Below are positions 56,395 through 64,000 of a DNA stretch of 64,000 nt, in pieces. Where the stretch lies: contig NZ_UTKY01000001.1 of NCBI RefSeq assembly GCF_900583165.1, forward strand, positions 62,001 through 126,000, in the 5' to 3' direction. The stretch comes from Pseudomonas viridiflava (GTDB taxonomy: Bacteria; Pseudomonadota; Gammaproteobacteria; Pseudomonadales; Pseudomonadaceae). The notes beneath the pieces were generated by a model. That model was not told where the DNA came from, did no database searches, and saw only the letters and a program-made list of their open reading frames with translations. The position numbers and the translations under genes were made by a program. The number at the start of each line of letters is the position of its first letter. Position 1 is the first letter of the stretch.

Positions 56395-56430
56395 CGAAAC
56401 GAAACTTATCATCCCCATGTCGAAACGAAA
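56395..56430 (+). promoter_or_regulatory. Direct repeat CGAAACGAAA at the glmR start (probable DeoR-type operator)
   Basis: The 10-mer CGAAACGAAA occurs at 56395-56404 and again at 56421-56430, 26 bp apart, the second just inside the glmR start. DeoR-family regulators often bind such repeated short sites, so autoregulation is likely. Confidence 0.55.
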
Positions 56431-57184
56431 TACACCCCAACGGCGCCACAACATCCTCACTCTGCTCAACGAACAGGGCGAAGTTAGCGTGGACGCCTTG
56501 GCCAAACATTTCGAAACTTCAGAAGTCACCATACGCAAAGACCTGGCCGCTCTCGAGAGCAACGGCCTGCTGCTGCGTCGCTACGGTGGCGCCATCACCA
56601 TGCCTCAAGAGTTGGTAGGCGACGCCGCCCAACCCATTTCGGTGTACAAACGCGCCATCGCCCGTGCTGCCGTGATCCGCTTGCGCGAACACGCGCGCAT
56701 CATCATCGACAGCGGCAGCACCACCGCTGCCATGATCCCCGAACTGGGCCACCAGCCCGGCCTGGTGGTAATGACCAATTCCCTGCACGTCGCCAGCGCC
56801 TTGAGCGAACTGGAACACGAACCGGTATTGCTGATGACCGGCGGCACCTGGGACCCCCATTCAGACTCGTTCCAAGGCCAGGTCGCCGAGCAAGTACTGC
56901 GTTCCTACGACTTTGATCAACTGTTTATCGGCGCCGATGGCATTGACTTGCAGCGCGGTACCACCACGTTCAATGAACTGCTGGGCCTGAGCCGTGTGAT
57001 GGCCGAAGTCGCCCGCGAAGTGGTGGTGATGGTCGAATCCGACAAGATCGGCCGCAAGATCCCCAACCTGGAGCTGCCCTGGAGCAGCGTCCATACCCTT
57101 ATTACCGATGATCGCCTGCCGCTTGAGGCCCGCGACCAGATCCAAGCCCGCGGCATTACGCTGATATGCGCGGCAATCATCTAG
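56417..57184 (+). CDS. glmR: DeoR-family regulator upstream of glmS
   Basis: A 255-residue regulator with an N-terminal DeoR helix-turn-helix ([20 protein letters not shown], about 20-45) and a C-terminal sugar-phosphate sensor domain ([27 protein letters not shown]). P. aeruginosa has the same gene before glmS, named glmR, and it affects cell-wall precursor supply and antibiotic response. It lies 10 bp before glmS, so they are probably co-transcribed. The ATG at 56417 starts the family N-terminus but has a weak ribosome site. Confidence 0.88.
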   Translation: MSKRNTPQRRHNILTLLNEQGEVSVDALAKHFETSEVTIRKDLAALESNGLLLRRYGGAITMPQELVGDAAQPISVYKRAIARAAVIRLREHARIIIDSGSTTAAMIPELGHQPGLVVMTNSLHVASALSELEHEPVLLMTGGTWDPHSDSFQGQVAEQVLRSYDFDQLFIGADGIDLQRGTTTFNELLGLSRVMAEVAREVVVMVESDKIGRKIPNLELPWSSVHTLITDDRLPLEARDQIQARGITLICAAII

Positions 57185-57194
57185 GAGAAGCACC

Positions 57195-59027
57195 ATGTGT
57201 GGAATTGTTGGCGCAGTCGCCGAACGTAACGTAACCGCCATCCTGCTCGAAGGCCTCAAGCGCCTGGAATACCGAGGCTATGACAGCGCCGGTGTCGCGG
57301 TTTTCACCAATGCCGGCAAGCTTGAGCGTGTGCGTCGCCCGGGCAAGGTCAGCGAGTTGGAACAAGCCTTGGCCGGTGAACCGCTGGTCGGGCGCCTGGG
57401 CATTGCCCACACCCGTTGGGCCACCCACGGTGCGCCGTGCGAACGCAACGCCCACCCGCACTTCTCCGGTGACTTGGCCGTGGTGCACAACGGCATTATC
57501 GAAAACCACGAAGTGCTGCGTGAGCAACTCAAGGGCCTGGGCTACGTGTTTACTTCGGACACCGACACCGAAGTCATCGCCCACCTGCTCAACCATAAAC
57601 TCAAGGACCACAGCGACTTGACCACCGCCCTTAAAGCGACGGTCAAGGAGTTGCACGGCGCCTACGGGCTGGCCGTGGTCAGCGCCAGCCAACCGGACCG
57701 CGTGGTTGCCGCCCGCAGTGGTAGCCCGTTGGTGATCGGCCTGGGCCTTGGGGAAAACTTCCTCGCTTCCGACCAGCTTGCCCTGCGCCAAGTCACTGAC
57801 CGCTTCATGTACCTGGAAGAAGGCGATATTGCCGACATCCGCCGTGAAAGCGTGGCGATCTGGGACGTAAACGGTAATTCCGTCGAGCGCGAAGCCGTGC
57901 AATACCGCGACGGTGCCGAAGCCGCCGACAAAGGCGAGTACCGCCACTTCATGCTCAAGGAAATCCATGAGCAACCGGCTGTAGTCCAACGCACCCTTGA
58001 AGGTCGTCTTGGCGACAAACACGTGCTGGTCAACGCATTTGGCCCACAAGCCGCCGAGCTGTTCGCCAACGTGCGCAATGTACAGATCGTCGCCTGCGGC
58101 ACCAGCTACCACGCCGGCATGGTTGCCCGTTACTGGTTGGAAGAACTGGCCGGCATCCCGTGCCAGGTCGAAGTCGCCAGCGAATTCCGCTACCGCAAAG
58201 TGGTGGTGCAGCCCGACACGCTGTTTGTAACCATCTCCCAGTCCGGCGAAACCGCCGACACCCTGGCCGCCCTGCGCAACGCCAAAGAGCTGGGGTTCCT
58301 CGCCAGCCTGGCGATCTGTAACGTCAGCATCAGCTCCCTGGTGCGCGAATCCGACCTGACCCTGCTGACCCAGGCCGGCCGTGAAATCGGCGTAGCCTCC
58401 ACTAAAGCCTTCACCACCCAGCTCGTTGGCCTGCTGTTGCTGACCCTGTCACTGGGCCAAGTGCGCGGTACCCTCGCCAACGGCGTCGAAGCCACCCTGG
58501 TTGAAGAACTGCGCCGCCTGCCAACCCGCCTGGGTGAAGCCCTGGCCATGGACAGCACCGTGGAAAAAGTCGCCGAGCTGTTCAACGACAAAAACCACAC
58601 CTTGTTCCTCGGCCGCGGCGCGCAGTACCCGGTCGCGATGGAAGGCGCCCTCAAGCTCAAGGAAATCTCTTACATCCACGCCGAAGCCTACCCGGCAGGC
58701 GAGCTGAAACACGGCCCACTGGCCCTGGTGGATGACGACATGCCGGTGGTCACCGTTGCGCCAAACAACGAGCTGCTGGAAAAACTCAAATCCAACCTGC
58801 AGGAAGTGCGCGCCCGTGGCGGCCAACTGGTGGTGTTCGCCGACGAAAAAGCCGGCATGACCAACGGCGAAGGCACCCACGTGATTAACATGCCGCACAT
58901 CAACGACACCCTGTCGCCGATCCTCTACACCATCCCGTTGCAGTTGCTGTCGTACTACGTCGCCGTGCTCAAGGGCACCGACGTCGACCAGCCGCGTAAC
59001 TTGGCCAAGTCCGTGACGGTGGAGTAA
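57195..59027 (+). CDS. glmS: Glutamine-fructose-6-phosphate aminotransferase
   Basis: A 610-residue enzyme making glucosamine 6-phosphate. The mature N-terminal nucleophile is Cys2 in [12 protein letters not shown]; the glutaminase domain (about 1-240) includes [16 protein letters not shown]. Two SIS domains (about 285-600) follow, with [19 protein letters not shown]. The C-terminus [11 protein letters not shown] is the conserved Tn7 target-recognition region. No ribozyme is expected or seen upstream. Confidence 0.99.
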   Translation: MCGIVGAVAERNVTAILLEGLKRLEYRGYDSAGVAVFTNAGKLERVRRPGKVSELEQALAGEPLVGRLGIAHTRWATHGAPCERNAHPHFSGDLAVVHNGIIENHEVLREQLKGLGYVFTSDTDTEVIAHLLNHKLKDHSDLTTALKATVKELHGAYGLAVVSASQPDRVVAARSGSPLVIGLGLGENFLASDQLALRQVTDRFMYLEEGDIADIRRESVAIWDVNGNSVEREAVQYRDGAEAADKGEYRHFMLKEIHEQPAVVQRTLEGRLGDKHVLVNAFGPQAAELFANVRNVQIVACGTSYHAGMVARYWLEELAGIPCQVEVASEFRYRKVVVQPDTLFVTISQSGETADTLAALRNAKELGFLASLAICNVSISSLVRESDLTLLTQAGREIGVASTKAFTTQLVGLLLLTLSLGQVRGTLANGVEATLVEELRRLPTRLGEALAMDSTVEKVAELFNDKNHTLFLGRGAQYPVAMEGALKLKEISYIHAEAYPAGELKHGPLALVDDDMPVVTVAPNNELLEKLKSNLQEVRARGGQLVVFADEKAGMTNGEGTHVINMPHINDTLSPILYTIPLQLLSYYVAVLKGTDVDQPRNLAKSVTVE

Positions 59028-59056
59028 TACGGTAAACAGCCAGGTTGAGGGTGACA
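58992..59056 (+). other. attTn7 site at the 3' end of glmS
   Basis: The last 36 bases of glmS (58992-59027) match the conserved TnsD-binding sequence, and insertion in Pseudomonas occurs about 25 bp after the stop, near 59052. No Tn7 ends are visible, so the site appears unoccupied by Tn7 itself, but non-core genes begin directly beyond it. Confidence 0.8.
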
Positions 59057-59092
59057 GGTTTGAATCGATGCCTGTCTTGTTAAGTTAAAAGC

Positions 59093-59140
59093 AACCTCCA
59101 CGATGTCGAAGTTATCGATATCGTGGAGGTTGTTGTTTCT
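59093..59140. terminator. Bidirectional terminator between glmS and the island
   Basis: A perfect 12-bp stem (AACCTCCACGAT / ATCGTGGAGGTT) with a 15-base loop has T-rich sequence on both strands. It serves glmS (+) and the 103-aa gene (-). Confidence 0.82.
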
Positions 59141-59161
59141 CAGACGAAACCGTGACGTAAG

Positions 59162-59473
59162 TTATCCAAAAATAACGCTATGTTGAGCTTGACCAGGCTG
59201 ACCGTAGGTCAATTCGATGGTTCCATTGTTAAGCCTGGAAAAAGTCGCTATGGAACCCGGATTGATGTCTACGTTTGCGATTGGGTTTTGATCGAAGTCC
59301 AAAACGTTCATCGCGGCGTAGATACGGATTGAGTCGAAAGATACGGTTAATACTTGTACATCACCGACGTTCAATATTGCTTGGGACACGCCATTTAGCA
59401 TGAGGTGCAGTGGATGTAAATTCATCGCACCGGGAGCGTTGTTGACTGGCGTATTCTGAAAATTAACTGGCAT
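59162..59473 (-). CDS. Uncharacterised 103-aa protein of the post-glmS island
   Basis: I do not recognise this protein. It is short, neutral and probably all beta, with alternating hydrophobic residues (VQVLTVSFDSIRIYAAMNVL, GTIELTYGQPGQAQHSVIFG) and no signal peptide, membrane segment or cysteine. ATG at 59473 is preferred over GTG at 59485, because AGGGTGG lies eight bases before it. It follows the 359-aa gene by about 115 bp on the same strand and ends before a terminator, so it may share that gene's transcript. The DNA looks more AT-rich than the core genes. Confidence 0.65.
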   Translation of the reverse strand: MPVNFQNTPVNNAPGAMNLHPLHLMLNGVSQAILNVGDVQVLTVSFDSIRIYAAMNVLDFDQNPIANVDINPGSIATFSRLNNGTIELTYGQPGQAQHSVIFG

Positions 59474-59587
59474 GATCGTATCCACCCTATGGGGTTATAA
59501 GTGCTTTAGGAAAGGAATAAAATACGACTTCCTTGTCCCGAATTAACAACGTGAATGACATAACTTCGAAAGCCCAACTGCAGTTGC

Positions 59588-60667
59588 TTATGCCGGGCCC
59601 GCTTCGACATCGACAGCGCGGGTGCTACCCGGCCATACGCCGTACAAGTCGACATGGCGCACACCACCGACCCACTGTCCGCGTGGACTCTGCCATTGCA
59701 GCAGATGGTCTTCCGTACTGAATACACCCTGGAACCCGCACTTGAGCACCACATTGCTCGCATTCAATGGGATATCACTGAATGTCTGGGTCAACCCGCC
59801 GGAGACTGTTCCTGTGATTGTCTTGCGACCGCCTGGGGTGTCGTATGTCAGTGTCGTGTCAACGATGTACGTGCCGCCAAAGGCATTACTGACGATTAAC
59901 TGAAACGCACTGATATGAGTGACCCAGAGCGGCAACAACAAGCGCTTATCGAACGAGGCAAAGGTGTACGCCAGCGGTGCCGAACTTTTTGTCAGTACGC
60001 CAGATTCACTGGGCCATAGATGTTTATCGACGCTTTTACTGGAGCTTGCTGAGGTATAGGAGCCTTTGCCCTTAACGTCACCGACCATTTTCTGTACAGC
60101 AGAAGCATTGCCTTTCAACGAGAATGAATTGTCGTTCGCCAGGGAGCCAACGTTCAATCCGCTGCGGGCGTACAACACGCTGGTAATGACGCCAAAACCT
60201 TGTGCGATTCCATTTTCCGAACCCATGCCAGACTGAGTGGCACGCATGACCAGCCAATCCATTTGATTGGCCAGCACAGCATCCAGGTTGTTCAGTACCG
60301 TCTCTGAGTCCAACGCACACTTGGAAACCATGGACCCCTCTCGGCCAAATTTCCAGGCAATCTCCAGCCCCGCTTTAGCGGTGATCCCAGTTTCTGGATC
60401 CGTGACTTCAGCCCCCAAGTCGGTGGTGGTTTCGGTTCGGGAGACTTCACTGGACATCTTGTCCCAATCTGAACTGACCTGCGTCGTTATGAAACTCGTT
60501 GCACTGACACCGGGTAGGGCATCGGCAATCAACTTGAAGGTACCGGTCTGAGGATCCAGAATCCCGACCGCACCGGGGGACACCTCAGGGTTGAGTGTCC
60601 AGTTACCCCAAAGGGTCGGGTTGGACTTGCGAATAAGTTGAGTAAACTGCCCGTTCCAATTGATCAT
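59588..60667 (-). CDS. Uncharacterised 359-aa protein of the post-glmS island
   Basis: I do not recognise this protein. There is no signal peptide or obvious membrane helix. The first 50 residues include LWGNWTLNPEVSPGAVGILD. A middle section (about 65-215) is rich in Ser/Thr/Gly with alternating polar and hydrophobic residues (AEVTDPETGITAKAGLEIAW, KGKGSYTSASSSKSVDKH). The C-terminal section (about 235-359) looks like a beta sandwich (TLTYDTPGGRKTITGTVSGG). This pattern would suit a beta-rich secreted or pore-forming protein, but that is speculation. ATG at 60667 has an AAGG site. It lies downstream of the LuxR-type regulator on the same strand. Confidence 0.7.
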   Translation of the reverse strand: MINWNGQFTQLIRKSNPTLWGNWTLNPEVSPGAVGILDPQTGTFKLIADALPGVSATSFITTQVSSDWDKMSSEVSRTETTTDLGAEVTDPETGITAKAGLEIAWKFGREGSMVSKCALDSETVLNNLDAVLANQMDWLVMRATQSGMGSENGIAQGFGVITSVLYARSGLNVGSLANDNSFSLKGNASAVQKMVGDVKGKGSYTSASSSKSVDKHLWPSESGVLTKSSAPLAYTFASFDKRLLLPLWVTHISAFQLIVSNAFGGTYIVDTTLTYDTPGGRKTITGTVSGGLTQTFSDIPLNASNVVLKCGFQGVFSTEDHLLQWQSPRGQWVGGVRHVDLYGVWPGSTRAVDVEAGPA

Positions 60668-60841
60668 TTCCGTTCGCCTTAATTGAGTTGGGTTAAAAGA
60701 TCCCTTTATGTTTACTGCGGATCGAATTGACAGAGCACATAACGTACGGCATGGATGTTTTGTTCTGTGTCGCCCACATCGTGTACTTCATGGCAGGGTG
60801 ATTTAAATAACTCCAATGGCGTAGTTACTGTGTATGGTTTT

Positions 60842-61672
60842 TCAGCTGGCAGAGCACCCGAGGGCATGCCACATCAACGGGGCCATCCCATGCACGTGCA
60901 GAGATTTCATTGCGTATTCGCGATGCTTGCGAACCGTTGCCGGGCTTATACCAAGGTGCCGTGCTATTTCTTTGCTGGTCAGCCCTTTGGCCAATAATTC
61001 AACCACGTGCTGTTGTCGCTCACTGAGCGGTGAACGTTGTATAGCGTTGTGTGGAATACCTTGTTGGCGCAGGGTGTTTATCGCGTACGCCACTAGTTGT
61101 GCGGTGCTGTGCAAGTTCAACTTGCCGAGCATGTTGCATCGGTGCTTACGCACCGTCAGCACGGCGATCCCCATCAACGTTGCGATTTGCTGATTGGATT
61201 GGCCTCTGCTAATCCAGGTGAGCACTTCCCACTCCCGCGTGGTCAGCTTTTCGCGTTGCCTTGAGCATGGACACTCATCAACACGTTCGACATTTCGTGG
61301 TGACCATGCTGTGCCAGGCAGTGGGTTGTTTTGCTGCTTTTTCCAGGCTTGGCAGTAGTTGTAGACCGAGCTCTTGCTTCCGGAAAAACCTATGACTTGT
61401 AGGCACTCGAAATAAGTCGCGACGCTGCAACGATCACGTTCGCGGCTTTGCAGGCCGGCTTGCAGCCAAAGCACTAGATGCTCTTTGTAGGCATCCAGAA
61501 TCCCATCAGTTGTTGCGCGTTTAGGGTAACGAGGTTGTGCCTCTTTCGGTTCCGATAGCCAGCGCGCAGCGGTATTTCTAGAGATGTGTAATAGTCGGGC
61601 GGCTTTGCGCACCGAGACACCATCACGTTGCACAAGCTCTTTGAGTTTTTGCAAAGTCTCCTGGTTTATCAC
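60842..61672 (-). CDS. Chimaeric regulator: IS21 IstA-like N-terminus plus two LuxR-type HTH domains
   Basis: A 276-residue DNA-binding protein of unusual make-up. Residues 1-112 resemble the N-terminal DNA-binding part of IS21-type transposase IstA: a helix-turn-helix at about 19-41 (VSVRKAARLLHISRNTAARW), then a second helical unit (CSVATYFECLQVIGFSGSKS). Residues 142-199 and 215-272 are two LuxR/GerE domains, LTTREWEVLTWISRGQSNQQ and LSERQQHVVELLAKGLTSKE, each ending in TVRKHR. No receiver, autoinducer or ATPase domain and no DDE catalytic core is present. It starts at GTG 61672 with a weak GGGGG site. It probably controls the 359-aa and 103-aa genes downstream and perhaps the divergent gene. 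Confidence 0.82.
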   Translation of the reverse strand: MINQETLQKLKELVQRDGVSVRKAARLLHISRNTAARWLSEPKEAQPRYPKRATTDGILDAYKEHLVLWLQAGLQSRERDRCSVATYFECLQVIGFSGSKSSVYNYCQAWKKQQNNPLPGTAWSPRNVERVDECPCSRQREKLTTREWEVLTWISRGQSNQQIATLMGIAVLTVRKHRCNMLGKLNLHSTAQLVAYAINTLRQQGIPHNAIQRSPLSERQQHVVELLAKGLTSKEIARHLGISPATVRKHREYAMKSLHVHGMAPLMWHALGCSAS

Positions 61673-61681
61673 CCCCGCACA

Positions 61682-61707
61682 TCCCTGTTGGGTTTCTCAA
61701 CAGGATA
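61682..61707. promoter_or_regulatory. Inverted repeat CCTGTTG-N7-CAACAGG before the chimaeric regulator
   Basis: ATCCCTGTTG and CAACAGGAT form an inverted repeat (nine pairs with one bulge) 10 bp upstream of the regulator's start, in the 131-bp divergent gap. It is a candidate operator for autoregulation. It could alternatively be a 5' mRNA hairpin. Confidence 0.5.
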
Positions 61708-61803
61708 GGTAGCTAGCGTGGCTCAATTTTGGATTGGAAAAAGGTGCTTTGGATTTTCTATTGATTGAACCGATTACTATCGAAGCGAAAGGAAGTGTCA
61801 TCC

Positions 61804-62169
61804 ATGCAAACGATCTTTTCTCACGTCAGCGAACGCTTGAACAATCGCCGATTTGCGGTCGCGAACAACACCCAGGGTCTGTCGGGGACAGGTACGTTAT
61901 TTCACTACTTGGTCGACGGCGACGCTATCTCGAGCACCTACCAAGGCGGGCGGATTCGCACTGGCCAGCAGGTCGGTCGTGTAACCGGCCCGGACACCAT
62001 CGAGCTGCTCTTTCAATGCCTGACCACCGAGGGCGAGTTGCTGGCGGGCTGGTCTCGCGGCACGGTCGGTGTTGATGATGCCGGGCGTACCACGCTGGCC
62101 TTCGTCTGGGGTTGGTTATCAGGGGCGACGGGCGGCGGGGAGTCCAGCTACGTAGAGGTTGTCGCTTAG
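61804..62169 (+). CDS. Small protein of the 'N-acetylglutamate synthase'-labelled family
   Basis: A 121-residue soluble protein. Its body (NNRRFAVANNTQG, TLFHYLVDGDAISSTYQGGR, GELLAGWSRGTVGVDDAGR, FVWGWLSGATGGGESSYVEV) matches a widespread roughly 110-residue beta-barrel-like family often annotated as N-acetylglutamate synthase. It has no GNAT acetyltransferase motif, so that label is doubtful and the function unknown. AAGGAAG lies about nine bases before the ATG. It is divergent from the chimaeric regulator and ends eight bases before the pbpC stop. Confidence 0.75.
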   Translation: MQTIFSHVSERLNNRRFAVANNTQGLSGTGTLFHYLVDGDAISSTYQGGRIRTGQQVGRVTGPDTIELLFQCLTTEGELLAGWSRGTVGVDDAGRTTLAFVWGWLSGATGGGESSYVEVVA

Positions 62170-62177
62170 CGGCCCGA

Positions 62178-64000
62178 TCACGGCACAAACTCCACCCGCA
62201 AGCCGCGCCCCGCACTGCGCCCCTGATCATCCGTCACCCGCAACCGATACTCACCCGACTTGCCCGGCCGCCAGTTCAACGTAGCCTGCGGCGGGCCTTG
62301 GCCGATCAGGGTTTGGTCCGCGAACCAATACAACGTCGCCGCATCACTGGCCGCATTGGCATTGAGCGGGATGCTTTCCTGCGGTTGGGACAGGCGCAAC
62401 TGGTAGCTCACCTGGGTCAGCGGCGAACGGATCTGCGGCGCTTCGCTCTGGTCGCTGATACGGTTGGGCTGGCAGTTCTTCATCACGTTGGGCGGCGTGC
62501 GCCGTGGCAGGCCGGCGGCGCGGTACAGGCGTTGTACGTCGCTGGGCCAGAACTCGAAGACTTCTTCACGGGTGTATTGCGCCTCAAACGGCGGGCATGC
62601 GGCCTTGCCTGTGCGGGTGTCGATCAGCACCTGGCGGTGCAGGTTGGACACGCGAATCGGCGAGACGCCCGGGATGTACCAGGTTTTGCGGGTTTGCGGG
62701 CACCAGCGGTTGGGCAGCTCGCCGGACGCGGCGCACACGTCGATACGCACCAGCCCGGTGGGTGGCCTGTCGGCCTTGATGACCACATTGGGCAAGGCCA
62801 GGGGCAGGGCGTCGGCAATCCGGAAGAACAGCGGCGCAGCCGTCTTGGCGCCGATAAACGCCGGGTTCGGCCGCCCATCGAAGTTGCCTACCCACACCAC
62901 CAATACGTACGGGCCAACGAGGCCTGCACTCCAGGCATCGTGAAAGCCCCACGAGGTACCGGTCTTCCACGCGGTGCGCCAATGCCTACTAGGCAAGCCA
63001 TCCGGGCGCGGGTTGCGGCGCAGCATATCGCGCACCATAAACGCGGCCTGAGGCGTGAGCAGTTGCGTGCCGGTGGATTGAGGCTGTTCCTGCAAGTAGC
63101 GCAATGGCCGCAGATGCCCGTCGCCCGCCAACATCACATACAGCCGCGCCAGTTCCTCGGGTGTCATCTCGCCACCGCCGAGGGCGAGGGCCAGGCCGTA
63201 ATGGCTCTCGTCGCGCAGGCCCTTGATACCGGCGCGTTGCAGCAATCCATACAAGGAGGGCGACTTCACTTGGCTGGCCAGCCACACCGCCGGGATATTG
63301 CGACTACGGATCAAGGCATCCCGTGCCGTCAGCGGCCCGACAAAACTGCCGTCGAAATTCTCCGGCTGGAAGTAGCCGAAGTTACTCGGTAGGTCTTTAA
63401 GGATGCTCATGGGGTGGATCACGCCCTGATCCAGCGCCAACCCGTAAAGGAATGGCTTGAGCGTCGACCCTGGCGAGCGGCGTGACAGTACGCCATTGAC
63501 CTGTCCATGGATGCTTGTGGATAAGTAATCCGCCGACCCTACCAGCGCCTTGACGCTTTGATCGCGGCTGTCGATCAGGATCGCCGTGGCGTTTTCCACA
63601 CCGGTACTGCGTCGCTCGGCGATAAAGCCGGTGATCAGCCGTTCAAGCAATTGTTGCAAAGGCAAGTTGAGGGTGCTGTTCAGCTCACTACCGGGCTGGG
63701 ATGCCAGCAACTGCTCACTCAAGTGCGGCGCCAGGAAGGGGATCTGCTGGCGGTTGCGCGCCTCTAGGGGCAGGTCCAGCAAACTGTCGTTACGCAGGTC
63801 ATGTGGATAAGTCTCGCGCCAGTCCGCCATCAAACGCAGCCGCGCGTTTTGCAGCGACGGCCCGAAACGCGCACGCCGCCCCGGCTGCTGGGGGATCACC
63901 GCCAGCGCCAGCGCTTCAGACAACGATAACTGCGCTGCCGACTTACCAAAATAGATGCGGCTCGCCGCTTCGGCCCCTTCGATATTGCCGCCCATGGGCG
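62178..64000 (-). CDS. pbpC: Penicillin-binding protein 1C, C-terminal part (cut by window edge)
   Basis: About 607 codons of the 3' part are visible; the start lies beyond base 64000. The visible part begins in the glycosyltransferase-51 domain (AASRIYFGKSAAQLSLSEAL). It continues through the transpeptidase domain, with SXXK motif SPGSTLKPF, SRN-type motif SRNIPAVWL and KTGTSWGFHDAW, and ends in the PBP1C-specific C-terminal domain (about the last 90 residues). It polymerises and possibly cross-links peptidoglycan in the periplasm. Confidence 0.95.
   Translation of the reverse strand, partial: PMGGNIEGAEAASRIYFGKSAAQLSLSEALALAVIPQQPGRRARFGPSLQNARLRLMADWRETYPHDLRNDSLLDLPLEARNRQQIPFLAPHLSEQLLASQPGSELNSTLNLPLQQLLERLITGFIAERRSTGVENATAILIDSRDQSVKALVGSADYLSTSIHGQVNGVLSRRSPGSTLKPFLYGLALDQGVIHPMSILKDLPSNFGYFQPENFDGSFVGPLTARDALIRSRNIPAVWLASQVKSPSLYGLLQRAGIKGLRDESHYGLALALGGGEMTPEELARLYVMLAGDGHLRPLRYLQEQPQSTGTQLLTPQAAFMVRDMLRRNPRPDGLPSRHWRTAWKTGTSWGFHDAWSAGLVGPYVLVVWVGNFDGRPNPAFIGAKTAAPLFFRIADALPLALPNVVIKADRPPTGLVRIDVCAASGELPNRWCPQTRKTWYIPGVSPIRVSNLHRQVLIDTRTGKAACPPFEAQYTREEVFEFWPSDVQRLYRAAGLPRRTPPNVMKNCQPNRISDQSEAPQIRSPLTQVSYQLRLSQPQESIPLNANAASDAATLYWFADQTLIGQGPPQATLNWRPGKSGEYRLRVTDDQGRSAGRGLRVEFVP

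Noticed and set aside
57100..57194. glmS ribozyme
   Set aside because: That ribozyme belongs to Gram-positive bacteria. Here glmR ends 10 bp before glmS, leaving no space for it.
59028..59161. Tn7 or Tn7-like transposon end
   Set aside because: No repeated TnsB-type end sequences are seen; the only structure is a terminator stem.
59588..60667. Assignment of the 359-aa protein to a known toxin family (for example monalysin, aegerolysin partner or MACPF)
   Set aside because: No specific motif of those families was found; only a general beta-rich, Ser/Thr/Gly-rich impression, which is not enough.
60842..61672. Active IS21-type transposase
   Set aside because: Only the N-terminal DNA-binding resemblance is present. 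There is no DDE core, no istB and no terminal inverted repeats, and the C-terminal half is LuxR-type.

Overview
The window is chromosomal DNA from a fluorescent Pseudomonas, most likely the P. fluorescens group. It is centred on the replication origin. On the left arm, read on the minus strand away from oriC, the order is dnaA-dnaN-recF-gyrB. Further out come plsC/hdtS, gmhB, glyS-glyQ, tag, a lipid A acyltransferase, a TPR protein, trkA, rsmB-fmt-def, a LysM-family protein, dprA, tsaC, qor, hemF and aroE. On the right arm the order is rpmH-rnpA-yidD-yidC-mnmE, mnmG-rsmG-parA-parB, atpIBEFHAGDC, glmU, glmR and glmS. This is the conserved Pseudomonas origin gene order. ParB-type parS sites, DnaA boxes and Pseudomonas REP/REPIN elements support the assignment. 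I see no rRNA, tRNA or CRISPR array.

Layout. 1-1779: D-galactonate catabolism (dgoD partial, dgoA, dgoK). 1876-7404: a DOPA-dioxygenase-like protein, then a choline-O-sulfate module (LysR regulator divergent from betC and an orphan choline-binding protein) with a SulP transporter beyond it. 7419-24085: conserved housekeeping genes punctuated by REPINs. 24086-27824: a CHASE2 histidine kinase with a small downstream ORF and a divergent OmpR-type response regulator. 27825-34690: gyrB-recF-dnaN-dnaA, three parS or parS-like sites and oriC. 34691-38619: rpmH to mnmE. 38639-42658: a Fur-controlled FecI/FecR/TonB-receptor iron module placed between mnmE and mnmG. 42659-43183: a second DnaA-box-rich, AT-rich region matching the second Pseudomonas origin candidate. 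43184-59027: mnmG to glmS. 59028-62169: an accessory island immediately after glmS, at the Tn7 attachment site. 62178-64000: the 3' part of pbpC.

How the genes work together. The core encodes replication initiation, segregation (ParAB/parS), tRNA modification (MnmE/MnmG), membrane protein insertion (YidC/YidD), ATP synthase and UDP-GlcNAc synthesis (GlmS, GlmU, with a DeoR-family regulator). The accessory parts deal with osmolyte and sulfur scavenging, sugar acid use and iron uptake.

The least explained region is the post-glmS island. It has a regulator with an IS21 IstA-like N-terminal half joined to two tandem LuxR-type helix-turn-helix domains. Downstream on the same strand lie two genes for unrecognised, non-secreted-looking proteins (359 and 103 aa). 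Divergent from the regulator is a small protein of the family often labelled 'N-acetylglutamate synthase'. This is my main candidate for an undescribed system, and its function cannot be read from the sequence.
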